DNA from: Flammeovirgaceae bacterium UBA6059
GTDB lineage: Bacteria; Bacteroidota; Bacteroidia; Cytophagales; Cyclobacteriaceae
Direction of reading: 5' to 3'
Assembly (NCBI GenBank): GCA_002435755.1
Contig: DIYH01000043.1
Coordinates: 1-64,000, forward strand
DNA: 64,000 nt
Shown here: positions 9,539 to 18,286 of the stretch, one piece after another
Numbering within the stretch: the first letter of the stretch is position 1
Layout: the number at the start of each line of letters is the position of its first letter
The notes under the pieces: model-generated
The model's database searches: none
Told to the model about the DNA's origin: nothing
The model's input: the letters and a program-made list of their open reading frames with translations, nothing else
Made by a program: the position numbers and the translations under genes

Positions 9539-9586
9539 AAAATGCACCCTGACTATCGGTGATTTGAAGGTGCCAGGGTGCATTTT
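9539..9586 (-). terminator. Intrinsic terminator of the acyl-CoA synthetase gene
   Basis: A perfect 13-bp inverted repeat (AAAATGCACCCTG and its complement) with a 22-nt loop, ending in T-rich sequence. It lies 22 bp beyond the stop codon of the gene at 9608 and can work in either direction because both arms begin or end in A/T runs. Confidence 0.8.
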
Positions 9587-9607
9587 AGCTAACGTGTAAT
9601 TAAGCAG

Positions 9608-11251
9608 CTATTCAAAAATCACCTTTTCTTCATGATTGAACCAGTCTGCATAGAACCCCGAATGGATTTTTTCGACCTGGTTCCTTTTTACTTTCATCGT
9701 CGGTGTGAGGAGTCCGTTCTCCACTGTCCAATCTTCACTCATGATCACTGCTTTTTCCAGTTTCTCGTGCTTTTCGAGAGTAGGATTGATCTCGGCAATG
9801 GTCTCTTCGATACTTTGAGCTATCTCATCGTTGGATTTCGACTTTGACTCTACGGGAGTTACCACCAATGCAATGGGTTGCGGGATACCTGTTCCTACCA
9901 CCGCCACTTGTTCGATATACGGATTCTTCATCAACTCAAGTTCAATTGGTGCCGGAGAGATGTATTTACCTTTGTCCGTTTTGAACTGGTCCTTCACCCT
10001 ACCGGTGATGGTGAGGTAGCCGTCATGATCATATTCTCCAATATCACCTGTTCGCAGATAACCTTCGCCATCAAATGTCTCAGCGGTCTGCTCTGGCATC
10101 TTGTAGTATCCAGTCATCAAGCTCTCATTCTTGATGCATATCTCTCCTTCCGCAGACAGCTTAGCTTGTATCGATGGTAGCGGTTTACCTACAGTCCCCA
10201 TTTTATTTTGGCCTGGAAGATTGTAATGTGAGTTGATACAATCCTCGGTCATACCATAAGCCTGGAGTATATTGATACCAATCTTTTCATACCATTCCAT
10301 CATGCTCACGGCTATAGGTGCCGCACCTGAGAAAATGTATTTGGCGCGAGACAAGCCGAGTGCTTTCTTCAGTTTCTTTTTTATTAGCCCTCCAATGAAG
10401 GGAATGCCAATCAGTCGGTCCAACTTCTTCTGGGGCATTTTCTCCAGTATTTTCTCCTGGAATTTTGACCAGATCCTGGGTACAGCAAAAAACAAATGTG
10501 GTTGAGTGTTAGCCAGGTCAGCACCAAAGGTATCAATGGACTCTGGGAAGCCCACCGAACCGCCTCTATAGACAGAATGGATACAAATGCCTATTCGCTC
10601 GGCTATATGTGACAGGGGTAAATAGGAGAAGAAGCTAGGTGATTCCGGTAGGTCAAACTGGTCCAAAGTGATGTTACCCATAGTATTGAAATTGCTGATC
10701 GTATGCATCGCTCCTTTTGGTAAACCGGTTGTGCCTGAAGTATATATGATCGTAATCAGGTCATCGGGCCTGGTCGCCTCAGGTACAGTCAGTGGCTCAT
10801 TAGCAGCGACCATATCCTCCCATAGTTCTCCATCATCCATACCGTACATACCGATACCGATCTTTTTGATATCAGGTATTCCTTCCTTCTGGGAAGCATA
10901 GTCATCAAGCTTACCAAGTATCACAGCTACAGACTCGCTATGCGTCAGTACATGATTAATAGTATCAGCTCCGAGCGTAGGATAGATCGGCACAGATACA
11001 TACCCAGCCATCAGTATTGCCAGATCAGACATCACCCAATGAGCACAGTTTTTGGATATCAGACCAATTTTGCTTTGAGGAGGGTAACCCAATGCCTTAA
11101 GAGCAGACGCTATCCTTCTTATCTCATTACCACTTTCCCGGTAGGTATAAGTTTTGGTACCACCATCGATTGGCTGAACGAAATGGGTATTATCTGGCGT
11201 CTTGGTTTCCCAGTACAAGAATGCCTCTATGGGAGAATTGAATTTTTGCAT
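9608..11251 (-). CDS. Long-chain acyl-CoA synthetase (AMP-forming)
   Basis: A 547-residue member of the ANL superfamily that activates fatty acids to acyl-CoA through an acyl-adenylate. Visible motifs are the P-loop IIYTSGTTGLPKGAM (about residues 167-181), QAYGMTED (A5), YLRTGDIGEYDHDGYLTITG (A7-A8 hinge), RVKDQFKTDKGKYISP and the catalytic-lysine region near the end (TPTMKVKRNQ). Length and the VKDQFKTDKGKYISP block resemble the long-chain or bubblegum-type enzymes rather than acetyl-CoA synthetases. It stands alone, followed by a strong terminator. Confidence 0.93.
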   Translation of the reverse strand: MQKFNSPIEAFLYWETKTPDNTHFVQPIDGGTKTYTYRESGNEIRRIASALKALGYPPQSKIGLISKNCAHWVMSDLAILMAGYVSVPIYPTLGADTINHVLTHSESVAVILGKLDDYASQKEGIPDIKKIGIGMYGMDDGELWEDMVAANEPLTVPEATRPDDLITIIYTSGTTGLPKGAMHTISNFNTMGNITLDQFDLPESPSFFSYLPLSHIAERIGICIHSVYRGGSVGFPESIDTFGADLANTQPHLFFAVPRIWSKFQEKILEKMPQKKLDRLIGIPFIGGLIKKKLKKALGLSRAKYIFSGAAPIAVSMMEWYEKIGINILQAYGMTEDCINSHYNLPGQNKMGTVGKPLPSIQAKLSAEGEICIKNESLMTGYYKMPEQTAETFDGEGYLRTGDIGEYDHDGYLTITGRVKDQFKTDKGKYISPAPIELELMKNPYIEQVAVVGTGIPQPIALVVTPVESKSKSNDEIAQSIEETIAEINPTLEKHEKLEKAVIMSEDWTVENGLLTPTMKVKRNQVEKIHSGFYADWFNHEEKVIFE

Positions 11252-11331
11252 ATTGGAAGATAGTTAAACTATTGTTAGGTAAAGTAATTCTTTAACATCA
11301 ACACTCTCACGATTGTTATAGGTGGGTTTTG

Positions 11332-12036
11332 CTACTGATCGAGCAAGGCTTTCAGTGCCGGTAATACAACTTCTTCCATCAAAGCATACCCTTCTACATT
11401 CGGGTGAACCAGATCATCAGCTGTGGTGAAGTCAGGTACCTTCAATCCTCCCTTATCATCTACCATCCTTTGATAATAGTCAATGTAGATCAAGCCTTTG
11501 TCCTTTGCGAATTGGGCAATGCGGTAATTAAGATCTCTAATCATGGACGCTGGCTCAATCCCTGGCCTCCAAGGAAAGGCGATGGCAGGAAGAACCGAAC
11601 ATAGCACAGGCTGTATACTATTCACAGAAGCGATATCGACCATTGATTTGATGTTACTCATGATCTGATCAATAGTCACAGGGCCAGAGTTTTGAGCTAG
11701 ATCGTTGGTGCCTGCTAAAATGACGACCACCTTAGGCTTCAACATCACTACCTCACTTTGAAACCTCAGCAACATTTGATGACTCACCTGTCCACTAATA
11801 CCTCTGCCTATGAAATTGTTGCTTTCAAAGAAATCGGGTCTCATCTCGACCCAATTTTCTGTAATGGAATTACCCATAAATACTACTTCTGGCCAGGACT
11901 GGCCATTAATGATTTCTTTATTAGAGGAGTCATACTTTAAGTAATTCATATAATCCCCCACTTTGAACTCTTCCTGGGCATGAATTGAATGGGTAAGTGT
12001 CAACATAATTAGAGAAATGGTAAGTGATTTTATCAT
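11332..12036 (-). CDS. Secreted SGNH/GDSL-type esterase or lipase
   Basis: A 234-residue protein with a signal peptide (MIKSLTISLIMLTLTHSIHAQ). The SGNH blocks are all present: FMGNSITENW (block I; GNS replaces GDS, as in many family members), GRGISGQVSH (block II Gly), LAGTNDLAQNSG (block III Asn) and DDLVHPNVEGY (block V Asp and His). It therefore should hydrolyse esters, probably acetyl groups on sugars or lipids, in the periplasm or outside. The closely related family type is the platelet-activating-factor acetylhydrolase-like hydrolases. It is a single gene 80 bp from the acyl-CoA synthetase. Confidence 0.88.
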   Translation of the reverse strand: MIKSLTISLIMLTLTHSIHAQEEFKVGDYMNYLKYDSSNKEIINGQSWPEVVFMGNSITENWVEMRPDFFESNNFIGRGISGQVSHQMLLRFQSEVVMLKPKVVVILAGTNDLAQNSGPVTIDQIMSNIKSMVDIASVNSIQPVLCSVLPAIAFPWRPGIEPASMIRDLNYRIAQFAKDKGLIYIDYYQRMVDDKGGLKVPDFTTADDLVHPNVEGYALMEEVVLPALKALLDQ

Positions 12037-12221
12037 TTGATCTGTCTTTGTGAGAAGTTAAAGAAGATTGTGAGGAATAGGTAGAACAGGTACAAGATGT
12101 TGTGGCATCCGGCCATTCTTCCGACGAAATACCCGCTCAGCCTAATGAGTCGGTTTTTTTTTCAAGTCGAACGGTCGCCTGCTATCTTAGAAATAAATTT
12201 TAATTAAACCGTAAACAACAA

Positions 12222-12656
12222 ATGAAGCAAAAGATTTTAGCCACGTGCATAGCTGCATGTGCAGTATTGATGCTGTCCAGTTCGGCAAAAGCCCAGGAGG
12301 TAACAGACGAGCATCTATGGAAGTACGCGTTGATGACTGAAGTAATCGATCAAATGAAGGCAGATCTTAGCAAGTCAGTAAATGACTTGATCAAGAAGCA
12401 GGAAGGGATGACAGGCCAGCGCTATAAGGAGCTTGCAGGAGGTGCAGCACCAGATAATGATTTTGAGCAGAAGTTTATGGATAACGTCAACAAACTCAAA
12501 AAGAGCCGTACGGATGCCATCAAAAGTGTAAATAGCGATCTGGCAACAAAGATGCTAGGTGGTGCCACGGTTTACAAAGCTGTAAAAGCCGCAGCTGAGG
12601 GCGATATGAAGGATAAATTCGATCAATACAAATCACAGATCGCCTACGCTGAATAA
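12222..12656 (+). CDS. Small secreted helical protein, unknown function
   Basis: A 144-residue protein with a clear signal peptide (cleavage after SSAKAQ, about residue 25). The mature part is highly charged and helical, rich in Lys, Asp and Glu, with a TDEHLWKYALMTEVIDQMK start and a DKFDQYKSQIAYAE end. It has a faint resemblance to DUF4168-type helical periplasmic proteins, not strong enough to name. It is monocistronic: a bidirectional terminator follows at 12679 and the next gene is convergent. Confidence 0.7.
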   Translation: MKQKILATCIAACAVLMLSSSAKAQEVTDEHLWKYALMTEVIDQMKADLSKSVNDLIKKQEGMTGQRYKELAGGAAPDNDFEQKFMDNVNKLKKSRTDAIKSVNSDLATKMLGGATVYKAVKAAAEGDMKDKFDQYKSQIAYAE

Positions 12657-12678
12657 TTAAAAAACGATTCTATTCAAC

Positions 12679-12722
12679 AAAGCCGTTTCAGAAGCCGATC
12701 AGCTACTGGGACGGCTTTTCTT
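12679..12722. terminator. Bidirectional intrinsic terminator between convergent genes
   Basis: AAAGCCGT at 12679-12686 pairs with ACGGCTTT at 12711-12718 and is followed by a short T-rich tail. It separates the helical secreted protein gene and the cupin gene, whose stop codon abuts it. Confidence 0.65.
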
Positions 12723-13092
12723 ATATCCATTGTTGATCATTCACGGTTTTTTCATGTTGCACCTCACCAGTATGAGCAGTGTCTTTTGGTTCGAACAACA
12801 TCAACCATACCTCCTGATCATCGACAGTCTTAGGGTTGTGTTCCACTCCCCGGGGAATTATAATGAACTCACCTGGTCCAAGGACTTCTACATTATCTCG
12901 CATCTCCATCCTTATTTGACCCTTGATGATCAGAAACATTTCATCCTCATTTGCATGGCTGTGCCATACAAACTCACCCTTAACTTTGGCCAGCTTAACG
13001 TATTGACCGTTGAGCTCCCCTACTAGTTTGGGTGTCCAATGCGCATCAAACAATTTGAATTTCTCATTGATGTTTACTTTTCTGATATCCAT
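12721..13092 (-). CDS. Cupin domain protein
   Basis: A 123-residue single-domain cupin. Motif 1 is HSHANEDEMFLIIKGQIRME (His, His, Glu metal ligands, about residues 44-63) and motif 2 is PGEFIIIPRGVEHNP (about 72-86, terminal His). Proteins of this size may be metal-dependent isomerases, dioxygenases or sugar-binding regulators; nothing in the neighbourhood fixes the choice. The gene faces a convergent neighbour across the terminator at 12679. Confidence 0.85.
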   Translation of the reverse strand: MDIRKVNINEKFKLFDAHWTPKLVGELNGQYVKLAKVKGEFVWHSHANEDEMFLIIKGQIRMEMRDNVEVLGPGEFIIIPRGVEHNPKTVDDQEVWLMLFEPKDTAHTGEVQHEKTVNDQQWI

Positions 13093-13252
13093 TAGTATTT
13101 CATTTATTGAATCTTATCCTTACCTCAAATTCAAGTCGTTTTATTGACTTTCTGCTGTTTGCACTAGCATTCTTATTGTCAATGTTAGCGAATTAGCTTC
13201 TTTGGAAGAATAATCTTGGCTAGATTCACTATTCATTCCTGCCAGCTACAGG

Positions 13253-16147
13253 ATGGATTGGCTCAGTCATATTTTGATGATAGAGCAAATGATACGTTTG
13301 GTACGGGACATATTGGGCTTTGCACTATGTATTGGTATACTTAGTCCTCTTCACTCGCAAAATCAAGTAGTCGACAGTCTGAAGTCGGTAGTTGCTTCAG
13401 CATCTTCCTTTGATCGAAAAATGGAAGCGGCAGTTGCACTTGGTTTCGAACTATCCAATATCAACTTTGACACGGCTCAAGTAATTGCCGATAGAATAAA
13501 GCACCTTTCGAACTCTGCCAAGACAGAAAACTACCTGGCAGACTATTATCATCTGCAAGCTTCTCTGGACTTTGGCAAAGGCAACTTCCAGGAAGCAGTC
13601 AACAACTACTATGAAGCACTGAGCCGCTTTGATCAGGAGAAGGATCTGAAGATGCTATCTACAATCTATCGCAAACTAGGGCAGCTCTTTTCCGATAATC
13701 TTGACAATTTCTCCACGGCTAAGCAATACTATGATAGCAGTTATCAGATAGCTCAACGACTAGATGATCCAGTAACAATTGGTAATGCTCTCAACGGGAT
13801 CGGCAGCTATTACATCAGCTTAGGATTCACACACCAAACCTTAACACAGGGACAGGACGAAGATTCAGTCATACGCATTTTCAATATTGCAGAAGACCGG
13901 ATCCTAAAAGCAATCTCTCGGTTTGAAGAGGGTGATTATCTCAAGGGAGTCGCTCTGGGTTATGGCAACCTTGCTAATATAAAGTCTGTACTGGAAGATT
14001 TTGATGGTGCGATTTACTACATGCGCCAGGCCATTGTCTACTTTCAGGCACTCAACTATGACACCTATACGGTTATAGGCTACTATACTTTAGCAGAAAC
14101 ATTCACTCTATCGGAACAGCTAGATAGTGCTATACTATACGCTGAGAAGGCACTGGCACTGGCTACTGCCCTGGATAGTAAGATCGATATCAAAAACTCC
14201 TATGGCAAGCTATCTCGGATCTATGAAGGCCTGGGTGACTATGAAAAAGCTTTTGATTACCAAACCAAGTTCTATACGGCCTATGCCCAATTGATCAATG
14301 AAGAGAACAACGCCGCGATCAGCGAACTCAATACAAAGTATGAAACAGAACGTCAGCTGCTCGAAAACGAGAAGCTCAAATCTGAAGCTGAAGTGACCCG
14401 TACAACGATCCAGCGTCAAAACTTGATTATAGTTTCAATCATAATCATTGCCATATTGGTTGCAGCGCTAGCCATATTGGCCTACCGAGCGTTTCTTATC
14501 AGAAAAAGGCAAAAGGAGCAAGCCGAACGAGATAGAGACATCATCAAAAAGCAGTCGGACAGACTGATCGAACTGGATGAGTTTAAGTCGAGATTTTTTC
14601 AAAACATCTCACATGATCTCAGAAGTCCATTGACTTTAATCCTCGGTGCGTTAGAAGGAGTCACCGGAGATGATGAGAATTATATGTCAAGCAAATCCAA
14701 AGAGTTGCTCGAACTAGGACATAAGAATGGTAAACGCATTCTCTTCATGGCCGATGAGATACGCGAGCTAACACAGTTGGAGGAAGGAAAACTTCAACTT
14801 AAACCCTACTGGGTAAAGATTGTACCCTATCTGTCTCTACTTACAAAAATGTTCTCAAGTGCAGTGGAACAGAAGTCGATCAGCCTTGTATTTAGTGCTG
14901 AAGTATCCGAGGACCAACTCTGCCATATTGACCCTTACCAGTTCGAAAAGATCATATACAACTTACTCTCCAACGCCATAAGGCATACCAAGGCAAAAGG
15001 TACCATCAACGTGAGTCTTAAAGTTGTTGATGACTCATTGATCCTGAGTATTGCTGATAATGGAAGTGGCATTCCGGCGAAAAGCCTTCCTTACATTTTT
15101 GATCGATATTATCAGCCCGCCGGTGCAAAGCATCAGGCCCAAGAAGGACTGGGCATTGGACTGGCTCTTGTTAAAGAACTTGTCGAACTCCATGGAGGCA
15201 GAATCGAAGTTACCAGTACCGAAGGCCAGGGAAGCAACTTTATGGTCATACTGGCGGTAGAACAGTCAGATGAGCTTGTTTCAGGCATCATACCTGAAAA
15301 CCTGACCTATTCTCGAGAACGAAGCGATATGCTGACGACTCTTGAGGATAAAGAGCTTAACAGTGCGCTCCTCAACGTTTCGTTTACTGACGATGAAAAG
15401 GACAATACAATCCTCATCGTAGAAGATCATCCTGAAGTCCGAAAGTATATTGTCGACATTATCGAACCTTTCTTTAAGGTGCTCGAGGTAGCTGATGGCA
15501 GACAAGCTTTAGAGGTATTGCAAAGTCAAGTGGTGGACATGGTCATCACCGACCTGATGATGCCTTGGCTGGATGGCTTTGAACTGCTAGAACATCTGAA
15601 GAATGATGAAAAACTTCAAAAAATACCAGCACTGGTGGTTTCGGCACGTACCAACGAAGACGACAAACTGGAAGTACTTACAAGAGGGGTCAACGATTTT
15701 ATGAGTAAGCCTTTCAAACGTGATGAACTTCTTCTGCGGATCAAGAACTTACTTGTAAAACGAGACCAATGGGATAACAGCGGTGAAGAAGCGCTCATTA
15801 TCAACAGTCAACAAAAGCTGGATGATATAGAAAAAGGAATTATAGAGAAGCTAAAGAAAACGGTAATAGACCGTATCGATGATTCAGGACTTAGCGTATC
15901 GGACCTAGCCTTTGAAGTCTCTGCAAGTGAACGTAAACTCTACCGGTTGGTCAAAAAGATCACTGACCTTACTCCATATGAGTTAATCAAAGAAATCAGG
16001 CTGCAGTATGCACAAAAACTGATTTCTGATAAGGCTGTGGACAGCCTAAGCCATGCTGCAAGGGAGATCGGCATGAACAATGTGAGCAACTTCAAAAAAC
16101 AATATCAAGAGCGCTTTGGTCATGCCCCGTCAGTGGAATCAGGTTAA
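13253..16147 (+). CDS. Hybrid two-component regulator: TPR sensor, histidine kinase, receiver, AraC-type DNA-binding domain
   Basis: A 964-residue one-protein signalling system. In order: N-terminal signal/anchor to about residue 36; periplasmic tetratricopeptide repeats about 60-350; short coiled coil; membrane helix about 390-415; HisKA with phospho-acceptor His at about residue 454 (NISHDLRSPL); ATPase domain with N box NLLSNAIRHT, G1 DNGSGIP and G2 GLGIGLALV; receiver about 715-835 with phospho-Asp at about residue 767 (VITDLMMPW) and Lys in FMSKPF; AraC helix-turn-helix about 870-960. Bacteroidota polysaccharide regulators (HTCS) have this C-terminal plan but use a beta-propeller sensor; here it is TPR. 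The start is uncertain (ATGs also at residues 9 and 13). Target genes are unknown; the next gene, 83 bp downstream, is one candidate. Confidence 0.93.
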   Translation: MDWLSHILMIEQMIRLVRDILGFALCIGILSPLHSQNQVVDSLKSVVASASSFDRKMEAAVALGFELSNINFDTAQVIADRIKHLSNSAKTENYLADYYHLQASLDFGKGNFQEAVNNYYEALSRFDQEKDLKMLSTIYRKLGQLFSDNLDNFSTAKQYYDSSYQIAQRLDDPVTIGNALNGIGSYYISLGFTHQTLTQGQDEDSVIRIFNIAEDRILKAISRFEEGDYLKGVALGYGNLANIKSVLEDFDGAIYYMRQAIVYFQALNYDTYTVIGYYTLAETFTLSEQLDSAILYAEKALALATALDSKIDIKNSYGKLSRIYEGLGDYEKAFDYQTKFYTAYAQLINEENNAAISELNTKYETERQLLENEKLKSEAEVTRTTIQRQNLIIVSIIIIAILVAALAILAYRAFLIRKRQKEQAERDRDIIKKQSDRLIELDEFKSRFFQNISHDLRSPLTLILGALEGVTGDDENYMSSKSKELLELGHKNGKRILFMADEIRELTQLEEGKLQLKPYWVKIVPYLSLLTKMFSSAVEQKSISLVFSAEVSEDQLCHIDPYQFEKIIYNLLSNAIRHTKAKGTINVSLKVVDDSLILSIADNGSGIPAKSLPYIFDRYYQPAGAKHQAQEGLGIGLALVKELVELHGGRIEVTSTEGQGSNFMVILAVEQSDELVSGIIPENLTYSRERSDMLTTLEDKELNSALLNVSFTDDEKDNTILIVEDHPEVRKYIVDIIEPFFKVLEVADGRQALEVLQSQVVDMVITDLMMPWLDGFELLEHLKNDEKLQKIPALVVSARTNEDDKLEVLTRGVNDFMSKPFKRDELLLRIKNLLVKRDQWDNSGEEALIINSQQKLDDIEKGIIEKLKKTVIDRIDDSGLSVSDLAFEVSASERKLYRLVKKITDLTPYELIKEIRLQYAQKLISDKAVDSLSHAAREIGMNNVSNFKKQYQERFGHAPSVESG

Positions 16148-16230
16148 TGGAAAAGACATATTTGATATTTATATAGTACTAGTATCTATTATTTGTATTT
16201 TTAATAACTGTTAACCTTTTAAACCAAAAC

Positions 16231-17556
16231 ATGAAATCATTTAATCTGACTGCTTTTCTTGTCATTATCTTAATATTCACGGTAGTGCAGCCCTCACAAG
16301 CACAACTCGGAGGATTAGGAAAAAAACTAAAAAAAGCCGCTGAGAAGGCACTACAAGATGAATTAGGAGTAGGCAGCTCTGATGTCCCTGATACTCCTAC
16401 TATGGAAAATGATGATAGTCCGTCTAATACCAATACGAGTAATGTAAAGGGTAAGAAGCTCTCTCCTCCCAACATCAATGAACTCCTGGATAATGCAAAA
16501 GCAGCTCTTGGACGTGAGCAATACTCCAATGCCCGATATGAGGTAAAAGAAGCTGTGAAAGGTGTCGAGCTGGAGATAGGCTATCAGGTATTGGATGCAA
16601 TGCCAAAAAATGTAAATGGCCTGAGCTCGAATGATGAAAACGATGGCATTGTCAGCACCGGGATGGGTTTTGTAGGTTTAATGATCACCCGCTACTATGA
16701 GGGTAGTAAACAGCAGATCACTTCGACAGTGGGTAACAATTCAGCAATGGGTGCTTCCTACAGCTACCTTATGAATACTGGCTATGCATCAAGTAATGAC
16801 AATTACAAGTCAATGACCATACAGGGCTACAGAGGTACATTGAGCTTTGATGGTAACAATACCTATACTCTAGGTATCCCTTTTGGCCAGTCATCTGTAT
16901 TTGTACTTGAATGCGATGGGTTTGCCGATGAGGATGAGGTGAAGACTGCAGTTGAAAATTTCGATATCGCAAAATTTGAAGACTTGCTTACCGATGATGA
17001 GACCGATGATAGCACAGACAAGGATATCAATGCTTACCTGGCGGATGCCGGTACTAAATACAACGCCAAAGACTTTGAAGGTACGCGCTTTGAACTACAA
17101 CGTTCTCTTACCGAGCTAGACATTGTAATTAGCAAAAAAATACTTGAAATGCTCCCTACAAGCCTTGCTGGTCTCGATGCTGATGCAGAAGCCGATGAAT
17201 ATCTGGCCAATTCTGCTGGGTTTGCCGGAGTATATATATCCAGGACTTATGAGGAGCAAGCTTCCAACAAGAACATCAATATTAATATGGTCGATGACTC
17301 ACCAATGATGGCCATCGTAAGCCAGTTCATCAACACACCTATGATGGTGGGTATGTCAGGTAAGAAATCAGTCAAAATAGATGGCTATAAAGGTATGTTG
17401 GAAGAGACCAACAATGGTGATGGCACTGAGTACACCATCAATATTCCATCAAACCAGTCAATGATAACAATGACCTTCAATGGTATTGATGAAGCTACTG
17501 TCTTGAAGTCGGCTAATCAGATTCCGGTTGGAGATATCTTCAGCTTTGTAAAGTGA
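16231..17556 (+). CDS. Secreted protein with two tandem homologous halves, unknown function
   Basis: A 441-residue protein with a signal peptide (cleavage after VQPSQA, about residue 24), then a linker rich in Asn, Thr, Ser and Asp. The rest is two copies of one domain of about 160 residues: copy 1 begins near residue 83 (LDNAKAALGREQYSNARYEV) and copy 2 near 264 (LADAGTKYNAKDFEGTRFEL). Each copy has a helical hairpin, a LP or MP kink before GL, a strand ending in SR or TR plus Y, then GYKG/GYRG followed by a beta segment. I do not recognise the family. It follows the hybrid regulator by 83 bp on the same strand and could be its target or partner. Confidence 0.7.
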   Translation: MKSFNLTAFLVIILIFTVVQPSQAQLGGLGKKLKKAAEKALQDELGVGSSDVPDTPTMENDDSPSNTNTSNVKGKKLSPPNINELLDNAKAALGREQYSNARYEVKEAVKGVELEIGYQVLDAMPKNVNGLSSNDENDGIVSTGMGFVGLMITRYYEGSKQQITSTVGNNSAMGASYSYLMNTGYASSNDNYKSMTIQGYRGTLSFDGNNTYTLGIPFGQSSVFVLECDGFADEDEVKTAVENFDIAKFEDLLTDDETDDSTDKDINAYLADAGTKYNAKDFEGTRFELQRSLTELDIVISKKILEMLPTSLAGLDADAEADEYLANSAGFAGVYISRTYEEQASNKNININMVDDSPMMAIVSQFINTPMMVGMSGKKSVKIDGYKGMLEETNNGDGTEYTINIPSNQSMITMTFNGIDEATVLKSANQIPVGDIFSFVK

Positions 17557-17757
17557 GAATTTGATCCTTACAAGATCAGAGAGGCTTTGATGAGGTTGGA
17601 TCACCTACCGGAGAATGGGCTTCCACCCTTTTCAATGCCATCAAAATTGGGAGTATCGACATCTGACCAGTCAAAGCAGTACTCATTTGATCAACTGACA
17701 AGCAGAGGTAAAGTCTGAATTATTTTGATCAAATTTGAAAAGCTCAATTAAGCCATA

Positions 17758-18129
17758 ATGAAAATCCTCAAGAGAATCATAGCATTGATCGTCGTGTTGG
17801 CTATCGGTGTATTTCTATTCTTTAACTATGCCAACTTCAGTTCAGGCTTTAGGGCGGGTGTGCCGATCAAGGTGAGCAAAAAGGGTGTGATCTTCAAAAC
17901 ATGGGAGGGTCAACTAAATGTTGGCGGGCTCGCTAATTCAGCCGAAGGTGCTATTCCTGCCACGTGGGATTTCTCAATTCATGGTGAAGATGAGCATGTC
18001 AGAGAGAAGATCGAGGAAGCAGTGACTTACGGTAAGCGTGTAAAGCTGCTCTATCATGAAAAATTTGCAAAATTCTTCTGGAAAGGTGATACCAAGTATT
18101 TTGTACATGAGGTAGAGGTACTGAACTGA
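17758..18129 (+). CDS. Small single-pass membrane protein, unknown function
   Basis: A 123-residue protein with one N-terminal membrane helix (about residues 5-24) and a small beta-rich domain outside (GVIFKTWEGQLNVGG, TWDFSIHGEDEHVREKIEEA). Homologues in Bacteroidota are often labelled 6-phosphogluconate dehydrogenase, but there is no Rossmann motif and the protein is far too short, so that name is wrong. The domain may adopt an OB-like or Ig-like fold. It stands alone, with 200 bp upstream and 157 bp downstream of non-coding sequence. Confidence 0.65.
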   Translation: MKILKRIIALIVVLAIGVFLFFNYANFSSGFRAGVPIKVSKKGVIFKTWEGQLNVGGLANSAEGAIPATWDFSIHGEDEHVREKIEEAVTYGKRVKLLYHEKFAKFFWKGDTKYFVHEVEVLN

Positions 18130-18286
18130 CCCAGTCTAGCTTTTGTGGTAAGGCCCGTTCGGTCTACCACCAATCACATTTGAAATACAAGTGTTTTTGC
18201 TTTCTAATGCTGAGTTACGCTTTAAACATTCAACCATTGAAGCAGAGAAGTCTTTAATAATTTGCTGCTTTAAGAAATTTGAAAAC

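Noticed and set aside
12061..12221. Short G+C and T-run stretch before the helical secreted protein as a possible riboswitch or terminator
   Set aside because: No stable paired arms could be drawn beyond a few bases, and the T run is not preceded by a hairpin.
17557..17757. GATC-containing partial repeats in the gap after the two-half secreted protein
   Set aside because: The arms are only 4 to 6 bp and not backed by any T run or symmetry, so no feature is called.
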